Source of the DNA: Acetivibrio sp964564015
GTDB taxonomy: Bacteria; Bacillota; Clostridia; Acetivibrionales; Acetivibrionaceae
NCBI GenBank assembly: GCA_964564015.1
Contig: CAZLZR010000017.1
Span: 11,003 to 75,002, forward strand
Direction: 5' to 3'
Length of the DNA: 64,000 nt
A model generated the notes under the pieces. That model had not been told where the DNA came from, made no database searches, and saw only the letters and a program-made list of their open reading frames with translations. Numbering within the stretch: the first letter of the stretch is position 1; each line of letters begins with the position of its first letter. Position numbers and translations under genes: made by a program. Of the stretch, positions 1 through 8,511 are shown in pieces.

Positions 1-346
1 TCAGTTCTCCATTGCCAAAAACAAATCTTGAACCGGGTTTAGCCCTTTTTCCAGGCTTTAGAATCACTTCCCATATATCTCCGCCGGTATTCTTCAAAAG
101 TACAAATTCAATCTTGCCACCTGTACCCTCCTTCTCACCGAGAAGTCTGGCAGGTATAACTCTTGTATCGTTTAAAACCAGGCAATCACCCGGATTTAAA
201 TACTCAATAATCTCCTTGAAGATTCTGTGTTCTATTTCACCCGTTTTCCTGTCAACCACCATTAACTTGGACTGCTTCCTGTCTGCTAAAGGTTCCTGAG
301 CAATAAGTTCTTCCGGCAGATCATAGAAAAATTCGCTAACTCTCAT
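1..346 (-). CDS. queA: tRNA preQ1(34) S-adenosylmethionine ribosyltransferase-isomerase, N-terminal part
   Basis: This gene runs off the left edge, so only about the first 115 codons are present. Translating the minus strand from the ATG at 344-346 gives MRVSEFFYDLPEELIAQEPL, then the block DCLVLNDTRVIPARLLG, both typical of the QueA N-terminus. QueA transfers ribose from S-adenosylmethionine to preQ1 at the wobble base of tRNAs with GUN anticodons, a late step of queuosine synthesis in the cytoplasm. There is no strong Shine-Dalgarno sequence before the ATG; the start is chosen because the family begins MRxSDFxYDLPEELIAQ. Family assignment is from remembered motifs and is firm for the part seen. 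Confidence 0.9.
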   Translation of the reverse strand, partial: MRVSEFFYDLPEELIAQEPLADRKQSKLMVVDRKTGEIEHRIFKEIIEYLNPGDCLVLNDTRVIPARLLGEKEGTGGKIEFVLLKNTGGDIWEVILKPGKRAKPGSRFVFGNGEL

Positions 347-593
347 AATTAATCAAACACCATTTCATAAAAATTGAATATAACATATGTAGAATAATAC
401 ATTAAAAAGCTATCCATTGCAAGCTATAATAAGAAATTGCCCGTTATATATATTATTGATAATAACAAAAAATTTATGTTATTTAACTCAACTTTACCAC
501 AGTATTTATGAGTTTTTTGCTGCTAAAGAAGCATTGCGCACCCTATAAACTATTCTTGGGAATATTAAAGGGCTTTTAAAGAATTTTTTATTC

Positions 594-621
594 TTGAATT
601 GTTTTTCAAATACTGTATAAT
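594..621 (+). promoter_or_regulatory. Predicted sigma-A promoter of the lipoprotein gene
   Basis: TTGAAT at 594-599 and TATAAT at 616-621 are 16 bp apart and lie 34 bp before the lipoprotein ATG at 655. This is a motif match only. Confidence 0.5.
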
Positions 622-654
622 TATATTTCATACTATAAATTAAGGGAGATGACA

Positions 655-1617
655 ATGTTGAGATTAAAAAAAGTTTTATCTGCTTTACTAATTTCTGGAA
701 TGGTTTTTTCATTAAGTGCATGCAACAGCAATCTGGCTTTGTTTATAAATGTCAAAGCCGGCGATAATTATAAGTATCACATGCTAATGAATCAAACTAC
801 CAACACGGAAACAATGGGTCAAAAAACCTCATCAAAACAAGATATGACTACTGATTATACTATTAGTGTTGCTGATGTGGATTCTGAAGGAAATATAACA
901 CTAAACTACAAGTATGACGCTATAAAGGTAGATATGGAGACCAACGGCACAAAACAGACTATCGATTCCAATGCTTCAGATTCCGACGATCCTACTTCAG
1001 GAATGTACAAAAGTCTGATCGGCAAAGGTTTTTCGACTAAAATGACCAAATATGGCGAAATCAAAGAAGTTAGTGGTATCGACGAAATGATAAATTCAAT
1101 GGTTGAATCTATTGACTCCGGCGATAGTGAAGAAATGGCTGCGATTATAGAACAAACTAAAGCTTCCCTAAAGGAAAGCTTCGGGGACGAGGCTATCAAA
1201 TCAAGCATTCAGCAGTCAACTAACATATTTCCAAAAACCAGTATAAAAATAGGCGATTCATGGGATGTAAACAGCAGCATTAAAGCGCTTGTGCCAATGG
1301 ATATAAAAACTACCTATACCCTCGATAAGGTCGAAAACGGTATTGCTTATGTCTCACTTAAATCTGAGTACAAGACAGATAATTCCGAGGCCAGCGATTT
1401 TATGGGCATGAAAATGACTACAGATTTGTCCGGTACTATGACTGGTACAATCAAAGCCAACATCAAAAACGGGTTCTTATCTGAGGGAGAGATCACTCAG
1501 AATATGACAGGTAAAATGAGTATTAATGTTCCTGCTTCAGATGGAGTTGCTGAACAAACCATTGATATGCCAATGGATTCAGTCAGTACCGTTACGTATA
1601 CAACAACAAAAATGTAA
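655..1617 (+). CDS. Secreted lipoprotein of unknown function (DUF6263-like)
   Basis: A 320-residue exported protein. Two in-frame ATGs exist at 649 and 655. The Shine-Dalgarno AAGGGAG at 642-648 abuts the first but sits 6 nt before the second, so 655 is preferred. The N-terminus MLRLKKVLSALLIS is a lipoprotein signal peptide, with a lipobox SLSAC giving the lipidated Cys at about residue 23. The rest is hydrophilic, beta-rich looking and repeats Thr-rich segments (TTTYTLDKVENGIAYVSL), resembling DUF6263-type proteins that measure out as surface lipoproteins of unknown role. It is monocistronic, with a promoter before and a hairpin terminator after. The family name is tentative; lipoprotein status is well supported. 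Confidence 0.8.
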   Translation: MLRLKKVLSALLISGMVFSLSACNSNLALFINVKAGDNYKYHMLMNQTTNTETMGQKTSSKQDMTTDYTISVADVDSEGNITLNYKYDAIKVDMETNGTKQTIDSNASDSDDPTSGMYKSLIGKGFSTKMTKYGEIKEVSGIDEMINSMVESIDSGDSEEMAAIIEQTKASLKESFGDEAIKSSIQQSTNIFPKTSIKIGDSWDVNSSIKALVPMDIKTTYTLDKVENGIAYVSLKSEYKTDNSEASDFMGMKMTTDLSGTMTGTIKANIKNGFLSEGEITQNMTGKMSINVPASDGVAEQTIDMPMDSVSTVTYTTTKM

Positions 1618-1632
1618 TCACATTTAAAAACA

Positions 1633-1670
1633 AAAACTCGGTTGGCTAATAATGCCTCCGAGTTTTTTTT
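1633..1670 (+). terminator. Rho-independent terminator, usable from both sides
   Basis: Arms AAAACTCGG (1633-1641) and CCGAGTTTT (1658-1666) form a 9-bp stem followed by a run of eight T. It lies between the convergent lipoprotein and SpoIID-like genes. Confidence 0.85.
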
Positions 1671-1700
1671 AATATGAGTTTGCCAAGAAAACAATAATAC

Positions 1701-3416
1701 CTACTCAACCTTGGTACCTGTAAAGTAATGGGTAAGAATCTCTTTATATGTAAAACCTTCATTAGCCATTCCTTTTGCTCCTTCCTGACTCATTCCTATT
1801 CCATGACCCCAGCCCTTTCCGGTAAAAATATATGTAGTCGGAACAGCCGGTACAGTCTTTTTTGTATTATCGGAGCTAACTATACTCACGTTGCTTGACG
1901 TGTTAATTGTCTTCACACCCGATGATGTCATTACTTTTTTCCCGTTCAACTGTGTACTTAATGAACTTCCATCCTGAGCCAAAATAGTCACATCGGAATC
2001 TGTTGTAATGTCATACCACTGGCTGTCAAGACTTAGGAATGACCTTGTATTACCATTTGTATAAATGCGTTGGTCACTTGATCCCTTAACTACAACTTCG
2101 ATGGCCCTTCCAGCTTCCGATCTTTTGGTAATATATACAGCCTGAATGCTTCCAAGCTTAAATCCTCTTTGTGTCATTATTTCGCCTATTTTTTTCGCGG
2201 TATAGGAAACTTGCCAATTGTAATGCCACGATTTCCCTGATTCATATGGATCGTCAACACTTATCAAATACGGATAACCCTCACTTCCCCATACATTTTT
2301 AACATCCTCGGTTTTGCCCCCACTTGAACTGAAATAAAAAACTGCAGCCGGCTTGCCTTTATATGTAACAACCTCACCCTTTGTATCATTTATGGCCTTG
2401 TTTGTCCGGGAATTCTCAACACTATACCCTTTATAGACCTGAGTATAAGTAGTTGTACAAAGATTAAAGTTAAGATGACTGTACTTTGATAAATTGTTCA
2501 TAGTATAGGTTCTGGCTGCGACGGCTTGAGCCTTTAATGCTTCAGCATGTGAACCTGCTTCTATTTCTCCGGGGACAACTCCGTAAAGATATTCTTCGGT
2601 CGGTAAAACATTTATTATCGTCATATCACTTCCGGTTTGTCTTAGTACTTCAAGCCCTCCCCTGTATATCTTTTTGCTATCGCCATTTACTCTAAATAAA
2701 GAAGGCGAACCTCCTTCACATGGATAAATCCTCAAGGCTGCACTCACACTGTCATAAACCAACTTTACCTGACCGTCGGAAGAACAAACCACAATCCTTG
2801 TGGCTGAAGGAGAAATAACACTATATTCTAAAACACCATCAAAAGCCGCCTGTATAGAATTCTTGTCCGGATAAAATCCACACCAAATTTGCCATGAATC
2901 TGCAAATACGGGATATGCGTCAATACCACTTTTCCTTAATTCTTTAAGCTTTGGCACCAACTCATCGTAACTTCCATAGCTTCCGAGATTAGCGTGGTAT
3001 GCTCCTACTTTATCGCCTTCCGGGATTGCCTTCGTATCAGGACTATACTCCGTAAGTGTACCGCCCTTATTTACATAAAAGGCATCCTTTCTTACTGTTA
3101 TGGGGCTATTTGCCTGTTCTTCAGCAAGAACTGTAAATCCGTTTTCACCATAACTTCCTATTTGCAATCCATTTTCGCTATCAACAGTAAAGCTTGACAC
3201 AGCCGTATATTGTTGGGTCTTGTTGTCATTAAAAAACAACCCGATTCTGACCTGTTCCGGCACACCCGGATATGCCCAGCCTATGACACTTGATAAAAAT
3301 GAAATTATTAGTGAAAAGACAATAAGAATTACCTTTTTTAAGAGAGATGTTTTCATCCTATGTACATTTTTCTCTTTACCAGACTCAGTTTCCAGCCTAT
3401 AAAACTCACTTATCAT
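1701..3416 (-). CDS. SpoIID/LytB-domain protein (putative peptidoglycan lytic or amidase-enhancer protein)
   Basis: A 571-residue membrane-anchored or secreted protein. GGAGG at 3424-3428 sits 7 nt before the ATG at 3414-3416, so the N-terminal tail of about 20 residues before the hydrophobic segment (residues 23-48) is real. The SpoIID core covers about residues 235-570: VLPTEEYLYGVVPGEI, EALKAQAVAARTYT and the closing GKGWGHGIGMSQEGAKGMA are hallmark motifs. SpoIID cleaves denuded glycan strands during engulfment; LytB relatives activate amidases. The N-terminal 200 residues include a region that resembles a SPOR-like repeat (YGSYDELVPKLKELRKSGI), which would bind denuded glycan. It is much longer than B. 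subtilis SpoIID (about 340), so it is more likely a SpoIID-like paralogue than the sporulation gene itself. Confidence 0.85.
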   Translation of the reverse strand: MISEFYRLETESGKEKNVHRMKTSLLKKVILIVFSLIISFLSSVIGWAYPGVPEQVRIGLFFNDNKTQQYTAVSSFTVDSENGLQIGSYGENGFTVLAEEQANSPITVRKDAFYVNKGGTLTEYSPDTKAIPEGDKVGAYHANLGSYGSYDELVPKLKELRKSGIDAYPVFADSWQIWCGFYPDKNSIQAAFDGVLEYSVISPSATRIVVCSSDGQVKLVYDSVSAALRIYPCEGGSPSLFRVNGDSKKIYRGGLEVLRQTGSDMTIINVLPTEEYLYGVVPGEIEAGSHAEALKAQAVAARTYTMNNLSKYSHLNFNLCTTTYTQVYKGYSVENSRTNKAINDTKGEVVTYKGKPAAVFYFSSSGGKTEDVKNVWGSEGYPYLISVDDPYESGKSWHYNWQVSYTAKKIGEIMTQRGFKLGSIQAVYITKRSEAGRAIEVVVKGSSDQRIYTNGNTRSFLSLDSQWYDITTDSDVTILAQDGSSLSTQLNGKKVMTSSGVKTINTSSNVSIVSSDNTKKTVPAVPTTYIFTGKGWGHGIGMSQEGAKGMANEGFTYKEILTHYFTGTKVE

Positions 3417-3711
3417 ATTTTTTCCTCCAATTTATCCTTTGTAAAATAAACTTTTCCATATTAACAATATATTCGACAAAACTTTCCACACCCCTTTATT
3501 GTAACATAAATGTAAACTCAAAATCATCATAATTAAGGTTAAAAAACTTTTTACAAAATTAATTTCAAATAGAATTTTTCGAACTAAAAATAAAGGTCAC
3601 AAATATTAAAGGATGCATATATTATTATTATAAATGAAAACTATAAAACTAAATTTATAGTCCCTATTTCAGTATAATTTGCACTAAAAGCAATACTAAG
3701 AAACAAATTGT
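3417..3711. other. Intergenic stretch without a gene
   Basis: Very AT-rich divergent space between the SpoIID-like gene and the lysine operon. Apart from the GGAGG of the SpoIID-like gene I see no gene, RNA or repeat here. Confidence 0.5.
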
Positions 3712-3740
3712 TTGACAATCGATACTTAAGATGTTAGAAT
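3712..3740 (+). promoter_or_regulatory. Sigma-A promoter of the lysine operon
   Basis: TTGACA at 3712-3717 and TAGAAT at 3735-3740 with a 17-bp spacer. The predicted start near 3747 lies about ten bases before the first helix of the riboswitch. Confidence 0.8.
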
Positions 3741-3756
3741 TATTAAAAAATAATGT

Positions 3757-3925
3757 GTGATAGAGGTGCGGTTTTCAATAGTATACTTACTGAAAAGTGT
3801 TGGCTTTGGAGAGGTAAGTTGAAAGGGTAAACTGCCGAAGAACAGATTTCCAATATAGATTTGTTCTGGTCATTCGGTTAATAGCCGTCTGATTGTCATC
3901 AATTGTTTGATGGAGCGCTATCAGT
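3757..3925 (+). promoter_or_regulatory. Lysine riboswitch (L box)
   Basis: The block TGATAGAGGTGCGG at 3758-3771, the internal ACTGCCGAAG and the closing GGAGCGCTATC near 3912-3922 match the conserved L-box elements. The outer helix P1 pairs TGATAG (3758-3763) with CTATCA (3918-3923). The RNA binds lysine and, in Firmicutes, then favours a downstream terminator, which is present at 3977-4000. It stands directly before asd-dapA-dapB, as expected for lysine feedback control of the pathway. Confidence 0.93.
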
Positions 3926-3976
3926 TCTTACTATAAAGTTGTACATAGTACTTCCTTTATACAAAACAAATGAACT

Positions 3977-4000
3977 GCTGGTATCCATACCAGCTTTTTT
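3977..4000 (+). terminator. Riboswitch-controlled intrinsic terminator
   Basis: GCTGGTAT (3977-3984) pairs with ATACCAGC (3987-3994), followed by six T. It lies between the L box and asd, so it is the expression platform, ending transcription when lysine is bound. Confidence 0.9.
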
Positions 4001-4113
4001 ATTTGTATAGGAAATCTTTCTTTCCTAATAATATAAGATGGTAAAGCGTAAACACACATCGTTTAAAATATTAAATTACTAGATAATAAAACGGTCACTA
4101 GGAGGTAATTATT

Positions 4114-5112
4114 ATGAAAAAGATTAACTTGGCAGTTGTCGGAGCTACTGGGATGGTAGGCAGAACTTTTTTGAAAGTGTTGGAAGAAAGAAATTTACCT
4201 GTTGAAAATATATATTTCTTTTCTTCAAGCCGTTCTGCAGGATCAAAGATAAATTTCAACGAAAAAGAGTACATTGTTGAAGAACTTACAGAAACTTCTT
4301 TCGATAGAGGCATTGATATCGCGCTTTTCTCTGCTGGTGGAAGCACAAGCGAAAAATTTGCACCTATAGCTGCTTCAAAGGGTTGTGTAGTTGTAGATAA
4401 CAGCAGCCAATGGAGAATGGATCCAACTGTTCCTTTGGTAGTTCCGGAAGTTAACCCACAGGACATCTCCTGGCATAAAGGAATTATTGCAAATCCAAAC
4501 TGCTCAACAATACAGGCTGTAGTTGCTTTAAAACCACTCCATGATAAATACAAAATTAAAAGAGTTGTTTACTCAACATATCAAGCTGTTTCAGGTGCAG
4601 GAATGAAAGGTTATACAGACCTTGAAGACGGACTCAAGGGTGAAGCTCCTAAAAAGTTCCCTCACGCTATTGCCGGAAACTGTCTACCCCATATTGACGT
4701 ATTCCTTCCAAACGGATATACAAAGGAAGAGGAAAAAATGGTGAACGAAACCAGAAAAATCCTTGGAGACCAAAGCTTGAGGGTTACTGCTACAACAGTA
4801 AGAGTACCTGTATTTAACGGACATAGTGAATCAATCAACGTTGAGTTTGAAAAACAGTTCGATCTTGATGAATTGAAGGAAGCATTAAGAAGTGCTCCAG
4901 GACTGATAGTTCAGGACGATCCTCAGAACAATGTATATCCTATGGCTATTAATGCATCAGGCAAAGATGAAACTTTTGTAGGCAGAATCCGCCGTGATGA
5001 AAGTGTTGAGAGCGGAGTTAACCTATGGGTTGTTGCGGACAATATCAGAAAAGGAGCAGCTACAAATGCTGTTCAGATTGCTCAGGAACTCATCAAAATG
5101 TGGAACAAGTAA
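4114..5112 (+). CDS. asd: Aspartate-semialdehyde dehydrogenase
   Basis: This enzyme reduces aspartyl phosphate to aspartate semialdehyde with NADPH, the branch point to lysine/DAP, threonine and methionine. The 332-residue length is usual. The N-terminal nucleotide-binding motif VVGATGMVGRTFLKVL, the catalytic cysteine in NPNCSTIQ (about residue 129) and the conserved GHSESINVEF segment are all present. AGGAGGT ends 6 nt before the ATG. It is the first gene of the riboswitch-controlled operon, with dapA about 110 bp downstream. Confidence 0.97.
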   Translation: MKKINLAVVGATGMVGRTFLKVLEERNLPVENIYFFSSSRSAGSKINFNEKEYIVEELTETSFDRGIDIALFSAGGSTSEKFAPIAASKGCVVVDNSSQWRMDPTVPLVVPEVNPQDISWHKGIIANPNCSTIQAVVALKPLHDKYKIKRVVYSTYQAVSGAGMKGYTDLEDGLKGEAPKKFPHAIAGNCLPHIDVFLPNGYTKEEEKMVNETRKILGDQSLRVTATTVRVPVFNGHSESINVEFEKQFDLDELKEALRSAPGLIVQDDPQNNVYPMAINASGKDETFVGRIRRDESVESGVNLWVVADNIRKGAATNAVQIAQELIKMWNK

Positions 5113-5225
5113 TGAAACCATGGAATATTTTCCCCTGCTCGTTAGCGTTTTAATCAACGCTAACAGTGCAGGTTTACAGCACATAAGTGATGTGATGCAA
5201 ACTACCTTAAGGAAGGATGTTAATT

Positions 5226-6104
5226 ATGAAGAATCCAATATTCACAGGTTCAGCAGTGGCAATTGTCACCCCTTTTACCGAAACCGGTGTAGACTTTGAA
5301 AAGTTGGAAGAACTTATTGAATATCAGATAAAAGAGGGCACTGATGCACTTGTAGTATGCGGTAGTACCGGTGAAGCATCAACAATGCCTGATAATGAGC
5401 ATAAGGCAGTAATTAAATTTGCTGTTGAGAAAGTAAACAAGAGAATACCGGTTATTGCCGGCGCAGGAAGTAACGACACAAAACATGCAATAGATCTGAC
5501 ACAATATGCTGAATCGGTTGGTGCAGATGCAATTTTGAGTGTTACTCCCTATTACAATAAAACTACTCCAAAGGGTATTTATGAACATTTCAGGTTAATA
5601 GCCGGTAGCGTAAAAATACCAATTATCCTTTATAACGTACCTTCAAGAACCAGTTTGAACATTGATCCCCAAACCGTTAAAGCTCTATCAGAAATAGAGA
5701 ACATAACTGCCATAAAGGAATGTAATCTCAACCAGGTTGGTGAAATTGTGAGCCTTTGTGGAGACAATTTTACAGTATATTCAGGAAATGATGATCAGAT
5801 ACTGCCTCTTCTGGCTCTTGGTGGAAAAGGTGTAATCTCGGTAATGGCAAATATTATTCCAAAGAAAACCCACGATCTTGTTGCCACTTTTTTAGCCGGT
5901 GAACTTGAGACTAGCAGAAAATTTCAGCTTGAGGCTTTAGAGCTTGTTAAAGCTCTATTTGTCGAAGTAAGCCCGATACCAATAAAGGCAGCAATGAATC
6001 TTATGGGTATGAATGTTGGTAAGTGCCGTTTACCTCTTGTTGAAATGAGCGAAAAAAATATTAAATACTTGCAAGACACCTTAAAGCACTATGGCTTGAT
6101 TTAA
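5226..6104 (+). CDS. dapA: 4-hydroxy-tetrahydrodipicolinate synthase
   Basis: DapA condenses pyruvate with aspartate semialdehyde, the first committed step to diaminopimelate and lysine. Seen in the sequence: VCGSTGEA with the catalytic Thr, YNVPSRTS with the catalytic Tyr region, and AIKECN with the Schiff-base Lys near residue 161. An in-frame ATG at 5217 abuts the Shine-Dalgarno AAGGAAGG; the ATG at 5226, 9 nt behind it, gives MKNPIFTGSAVAIVTPF, the usual family start, and a 292-residue protein. Second gene of the lysine operon. Confidence 0.97.
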   Translation: MKNPIFTGSAVAIVTPFTETGVDFEKLEELIEYQIKEGTDALVVCGSTGEASTMPDNEHKAVIKFAVEKVNKRIPVIAGAGSNDTKHAIDLTQYAESVGADAILSVTPYYNKTTPKGIYEHFRLIAGSVKIPIILYNVPSRTSLNIDPQTVKALSEIENITAIKECNLNQVGEIVSLCGDNFTVYSGNDDQILPLLALGGKGVISVMANIIPKKTHDLVATFLAGELETSRKFQLEALELVKALFVEVSPIPIKAAMNLMGMNVGKCRLPLVEMSEKNIKYLQDTLKHYGLI

Positions 6105-6113
6105 TCCAAAATT

Positions 6114-6136
6114 ACGCCGTATTTATACGGCGTTTT
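6114..6136 (+). terminator. Hairpin between dapA and dapB
   Basis: ACGCCGTAT (6114-6122) pairs perfectly with ATACGGCGT (6125-6133), followed by only four T. It may be a leaky terminator or an mRNA-stability hairpin lowering dapB output; it is too weak in T for a firm terminator call. Confidence 0.5.
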
Positions 6137-6188
6137 AAATTTAAAAATAAAGTGTATACTTAAAGTAAAAAAGGAAGTGCATGTTCAA

Positions 6189-6947
6189 ATGATAAATATA
6201 TTGTTAAGCGGCTGCAACGGCAGAATGGGTCAGGTAATTACCAGACTTGCATCGCAGCGGGAAGAATTAAAAATAGCAGCCGGTTATGACCAAAATACAT
6301 CCATCCAGAATACATACCCTGTTTATTCGGATTTAAGCAAGTGCAATATTGATGTTGATGTAATTATTGATTTCTCTCATCCTGCTGCTTTAGACAATTT
6401 GATGCAGTTTGCAGTTTCAAAGAAAATACCTGCTGTTATTGCAACTACAGGTCTTTCCAATACACAGGTACAAACGCTAAAAGATGCTTCAAAAAGAATT
6501 CCTGTATTCTTTTCTGCTAATATGTCATTAGGCGTAAACCTTTTGATTGATTTAGTAAAAAAGGCTGCACGTGTGCTTGAGAAAGACTTTGACATTGAAA
6601 TTGTTGAAAAACACCATAATCAGAAGATAGATGCTCCAAGTGGTACAGCATTAGCTATCGCAGACGCTATCAATACCTCTTTAGAGCAGCAACAGGAATA
6701 TATTTATGACAGACACTCAAGAAGGAAAAAAAGGAGCAAAACCGAAATTGGAATACATGCAGTCAGAGGTGGAACGATAGTCGGCGATCATTCGGTTATT
6801 TTTGCCGGTAATGACGAAATAATCGAGATAAACCATATAGCCACATCAAAAGAAATTTTTGCAGTTGGCTCCCTTAATGCTGCAATATTTCTGCATAAAA
6901 AAAATGCCGGAATGTATAACATGGATGATCTCATTCAAAGTAAGTAA
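6189..6947 (+). CDS. dapB: 4-hydroxy-tetrahydrodipicolinate reductase
   Basis: DapB reduces the DapA product with NAD(P)H to tetrahydrodipicolinate. The 252-residue protein begins MINILLSGCNGRMGQVI, the dinucleotide-binding loop of the family; EKHHNQKIDAPSGTAL is the signature with the catalytic His and Lys. A GTG at 6177 is in frame, but it overlaps the Shine-Dalgarno AAGGAAG, so the ATG at 6189 is chosen. The segment EIGIHAVRGGTIVGDHSV is also typical. Third gene of the lysine operon. Confidence 0.96.
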   Translation: MINILLSGCNGRMGQVITRLASQREELKIAAGYDQNTSIQNTYPVYSDLSKCNIDVDVIIDFSHPAALDNLMQFAVSKKIPAVIATTGLSNTQVQTLKDASKRIPVFFSANMSLGVNLLIDLVKKAARVLEKDFDIEIVEKHHNQKIDAPSGTALAIADAINTSLEQQQEYIYDRHSRRKKRSKTEIGIHAVRGGTIVGDHSVIFAGNDEIIEINHIATSKEIFAVGSLNAAIFLHKKNAGMYNMDDLIQSK

Positions 6948-6981
6948 AACTCCATAATTATAACTCCAGGAGGTGTTTTTG

Positions 6982-7455
6982 ATGTCTCAAAAACCAGTTA
7001 CAAGTATTGATGTTACGTATAATGTTTCACTCATAACACTCAATAACCTTCCTAACAACATCAAGCTGATATCAGAGATATTTACTTCAATAGCAAATGA
7101 AGGAATCAGCATTGATATGGTAAGCAAATCCGCCGCATTAAGAGGTAACACTACCATATCCTTCAGCCTCCTTTATGATGATCTCGTAAAGGCCATGAGT
7201 TCTATTAACAAGTTTAAGGATCAGATCGGCAACCTTAGCATTGAAATCGATAGTTTTAATACAAAGTTCTGTATATTCGGCAAGAATATGAAGGACATTC
7301 CGGGAGTTGCTGCAAGATTATTTACCGTGCTTGCAGGTGAAGGAATTGAGGTTAAACTTGTTACTACTTCTGAATCGGATATTTCATGCCTTATTGATGA
7401 AAAAGATGCGGATAAAGCTTGTGAATCTGTAAAAAAAGAATTTGATTTGGACTAA
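6982..7455 (+). CDS. Free-standing aspartokinase-type ACT-domain protein
   Basis: A 157-residue protein made of two ACT-like halves. The second half (FGKNMKDIPGVAARLFTVLAGEGIEVKLVTTSE) closely resembles the regulatory tail of aspartate kinases, with the IPG-VAA-LF pattern of the amino-acid-binding ACT fold. No kinase domain is attached. The ATG at 6982 lies 6 nt after AGGAGGTG; an upstream GTG at 6973 overlaps that site and is rejected. It closes the asd-dapA-dapB operon under the lysine riboswitch, so a role in sensing lysine or another aspartate-family amino acid is likely, possibly by partnering an aspartokinase encoded elsewhere. That role is inference; the ACT assignment is firm. Confidence 0.85.
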   Translation: MSQKPVTSIDVTYNVSLITLNNLPNNIKLISEIFTSIANEGISIDMVSKSAALRGNTTISFSLLYDDLVKAMSSINKFKDQIGNLSIEIDSFNTKFCIFGKNMKDIPGVAARLFTVLAGEGIEVKLVTTSESDISCLIDEKDADKACESVKKEFDLD

Positions 7456-7486
7456 GGTCAGGTAAAATTTGAATAACATACATCAA

Positions 7487-7523
7487 ATATAACTTCCACC
7501 TTCTGTGGAAGTTATATTTTTCT
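7487..7523 (+). terminator. Terminator of the lysine operon
   Basis: A 13-bp perfect stem (7487-7499 with 7505-7517), loop CTTCT, then TTTTTC. Confidence 0.9.
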
Positions 7524-7583
7524 CTATCCTTAAGCAATTCACAACCTATTACACGTTAACACTTCTTCCATGATATGAAGTCT

Positions 7584-8114
7584 TTAATACTCTATACCTT
7601 CTCTTGCAGCAATACCTTTTTCAAAAGGGTGCTTTATGCATCCTACCTGTGAAACATAGTCAGCAGCTTCGATTATTTCTGTCGGAACATTTCTTCCTGT
7701 AAGTATCAATTCAATGTTCTCCGGCTTATTTTTAATTATATCCAGCACATCGTCAATTTTAACAAGTCCATTGCCTAGCACAGCCATTATTTCATCAAGT
7801 ATCAAAACTTCACAAGCTCCAGCTTGAAAAGTTTCTTTAACAAAATCAAACGCTCTGGATATTTCAACTTTTAGCTCTTCAATTTCTGCCTCACCTAAAC
7901 TCCAAATAAAACCCCTTTTTTTTTCAAAGCGAAACACCTTAAAACCGGGCTCTAAATTCTTTAAAGTCAAAAGTTCTCCAGTTTCACTGCTCTTTAAAAA
8001 TTGAACCATATATACGGTTTTACCTCTGCCATATGCTCTTATCCCCTGCCCTATTGCTGCTGTCGTCTTGCCCTTGCCATCTCCTGTATATACCTGAATC
8101 AAACCCTTCTCCAT
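7584..8114 (-). CDS. cobO: Corrinoid (cob(I)alamin) adenosyltransferase
   Basis: A CobA/CobO/BtuR-type enzyme that moves the adenosyl group of ATP onto the cobalt of corrinoids, making adenosylcobalamin or its precursors. GLIQVYTGDGKGKTTAAIG is the P-loop start of the family, LILDEIMAVLGNGLV is the Walker-B region and the C-terminus HPFEKGIAAREGIEY is the family signature. Three ATGs are possible (8135, 8120, 8114); 8114 gives the usual MEKGLIQVYTG start with GTGGG 6 nt before it. It is a single gene, not in a cobalamin cluster here, facing the lysine operon. Confidence 0.92.
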   Translation of the reverse strand: MEKGLIQVYTGDGKGKTTAAIGQGIRAYGRGKTVYMVQFLKSSETGELLTLKNLEPGFKVFRFEKKRGFIWSLGEAEIEELKVEISRAFDFVKETFQAGACEVLILDEIMAVLGNGLVKIDDVLDIIKNKPENIELILTGRNVPTEIIEAADYVSQVGCIKHPFEKGIAAREGIEY

Positions 8115-8192
8115 TTTCATCCCACACTTTTTCATTGTTTTCCACTAATTTTAACAATTGTACTAGAGTTTTTCAACCTTATTATTTCCATA

Positions 8193-8391
8193 GGGTGTAT
8201 GTAATAGTTGTGAAGAAAAATATTCCAGAAACTTAAGTTTCGCAGTTTAGAGCCTGTAAATGCTCCTCGGGGTCGAGCAAAACTCGCTTCGCTCAAACAA
8301 TGCTCTCCCTTTCCTCGTCGTATTAACAGGCTCTACAACTTGCTTCACAATGTTCCTTCCATATTTTCCTTCACTTAAAAAACATACACCC
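8193..8391. repeat. Palindromic interspersed element, family B copy 1, interrupted
   Basis: Ends are perfect 10-bp inverted repeats GGGTGTATGT (8193-8202) and ACATACACCC (8382-8391). Inside, GAAGAAAAATAT near 8212 and ATATTTTCCTTC near 8362 also pair, and GAAACTTAAGTTTC near 8228-8241 is a perfect palindrome. A second, uninterrupted relative is at 19207-19264. The 105 bp at 8246-8350 are absent from that relative. Confidence 0.7.
8246..8350. repeat. Second palindromic element nested in the family B repeat
   Basis: This block sits exactly where the copy at 19207-19264 is continuous. It has its own perfect inverted ends TAGAGCCTGT (8248-8257) and ACAGGCTCTA (8326-8335) and an inner CGAGCAAAACTCG hairpin. 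It is too short to code for anything, so it would be a non-autonomous element if mobile. Confidence 0.6.
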
Positions 8392-8420
8392 ATTTCCATA
8401 AAATTTTATGAAAAAACTAT

Positions 8421-8449
8421 TGACACAAATTAATTATGTTAGTATAATC
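8421..8449 (+). promoter_or_regulatory. Promoter of tRNA-Leu
   Basis: TTGACA (8421-8426) and TATAAT (8444-8449) are both consensus, with a 17-bp spacer, ending 62 bp before the tRNA. Confidence 0.85.
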
Positions 8450-8511
8450 TATTATGCTGATTGAAAAACGCAAGATAAATTATTTCTTCAGCTTGTATTA
8501 CAAGTAAATAT

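Noticed and set aside
12..299. A plus-strand open frame at the left edge
   Set aside because: It is antisense to the queA N-terminal coding region.
8246..8350. An attachment site or integration scar beside tRNA-Leu
   Set aside because: No tRNA 3'-end duplicate or integrase is present; the block is explained better as a small palindromic insertion in a repeat.
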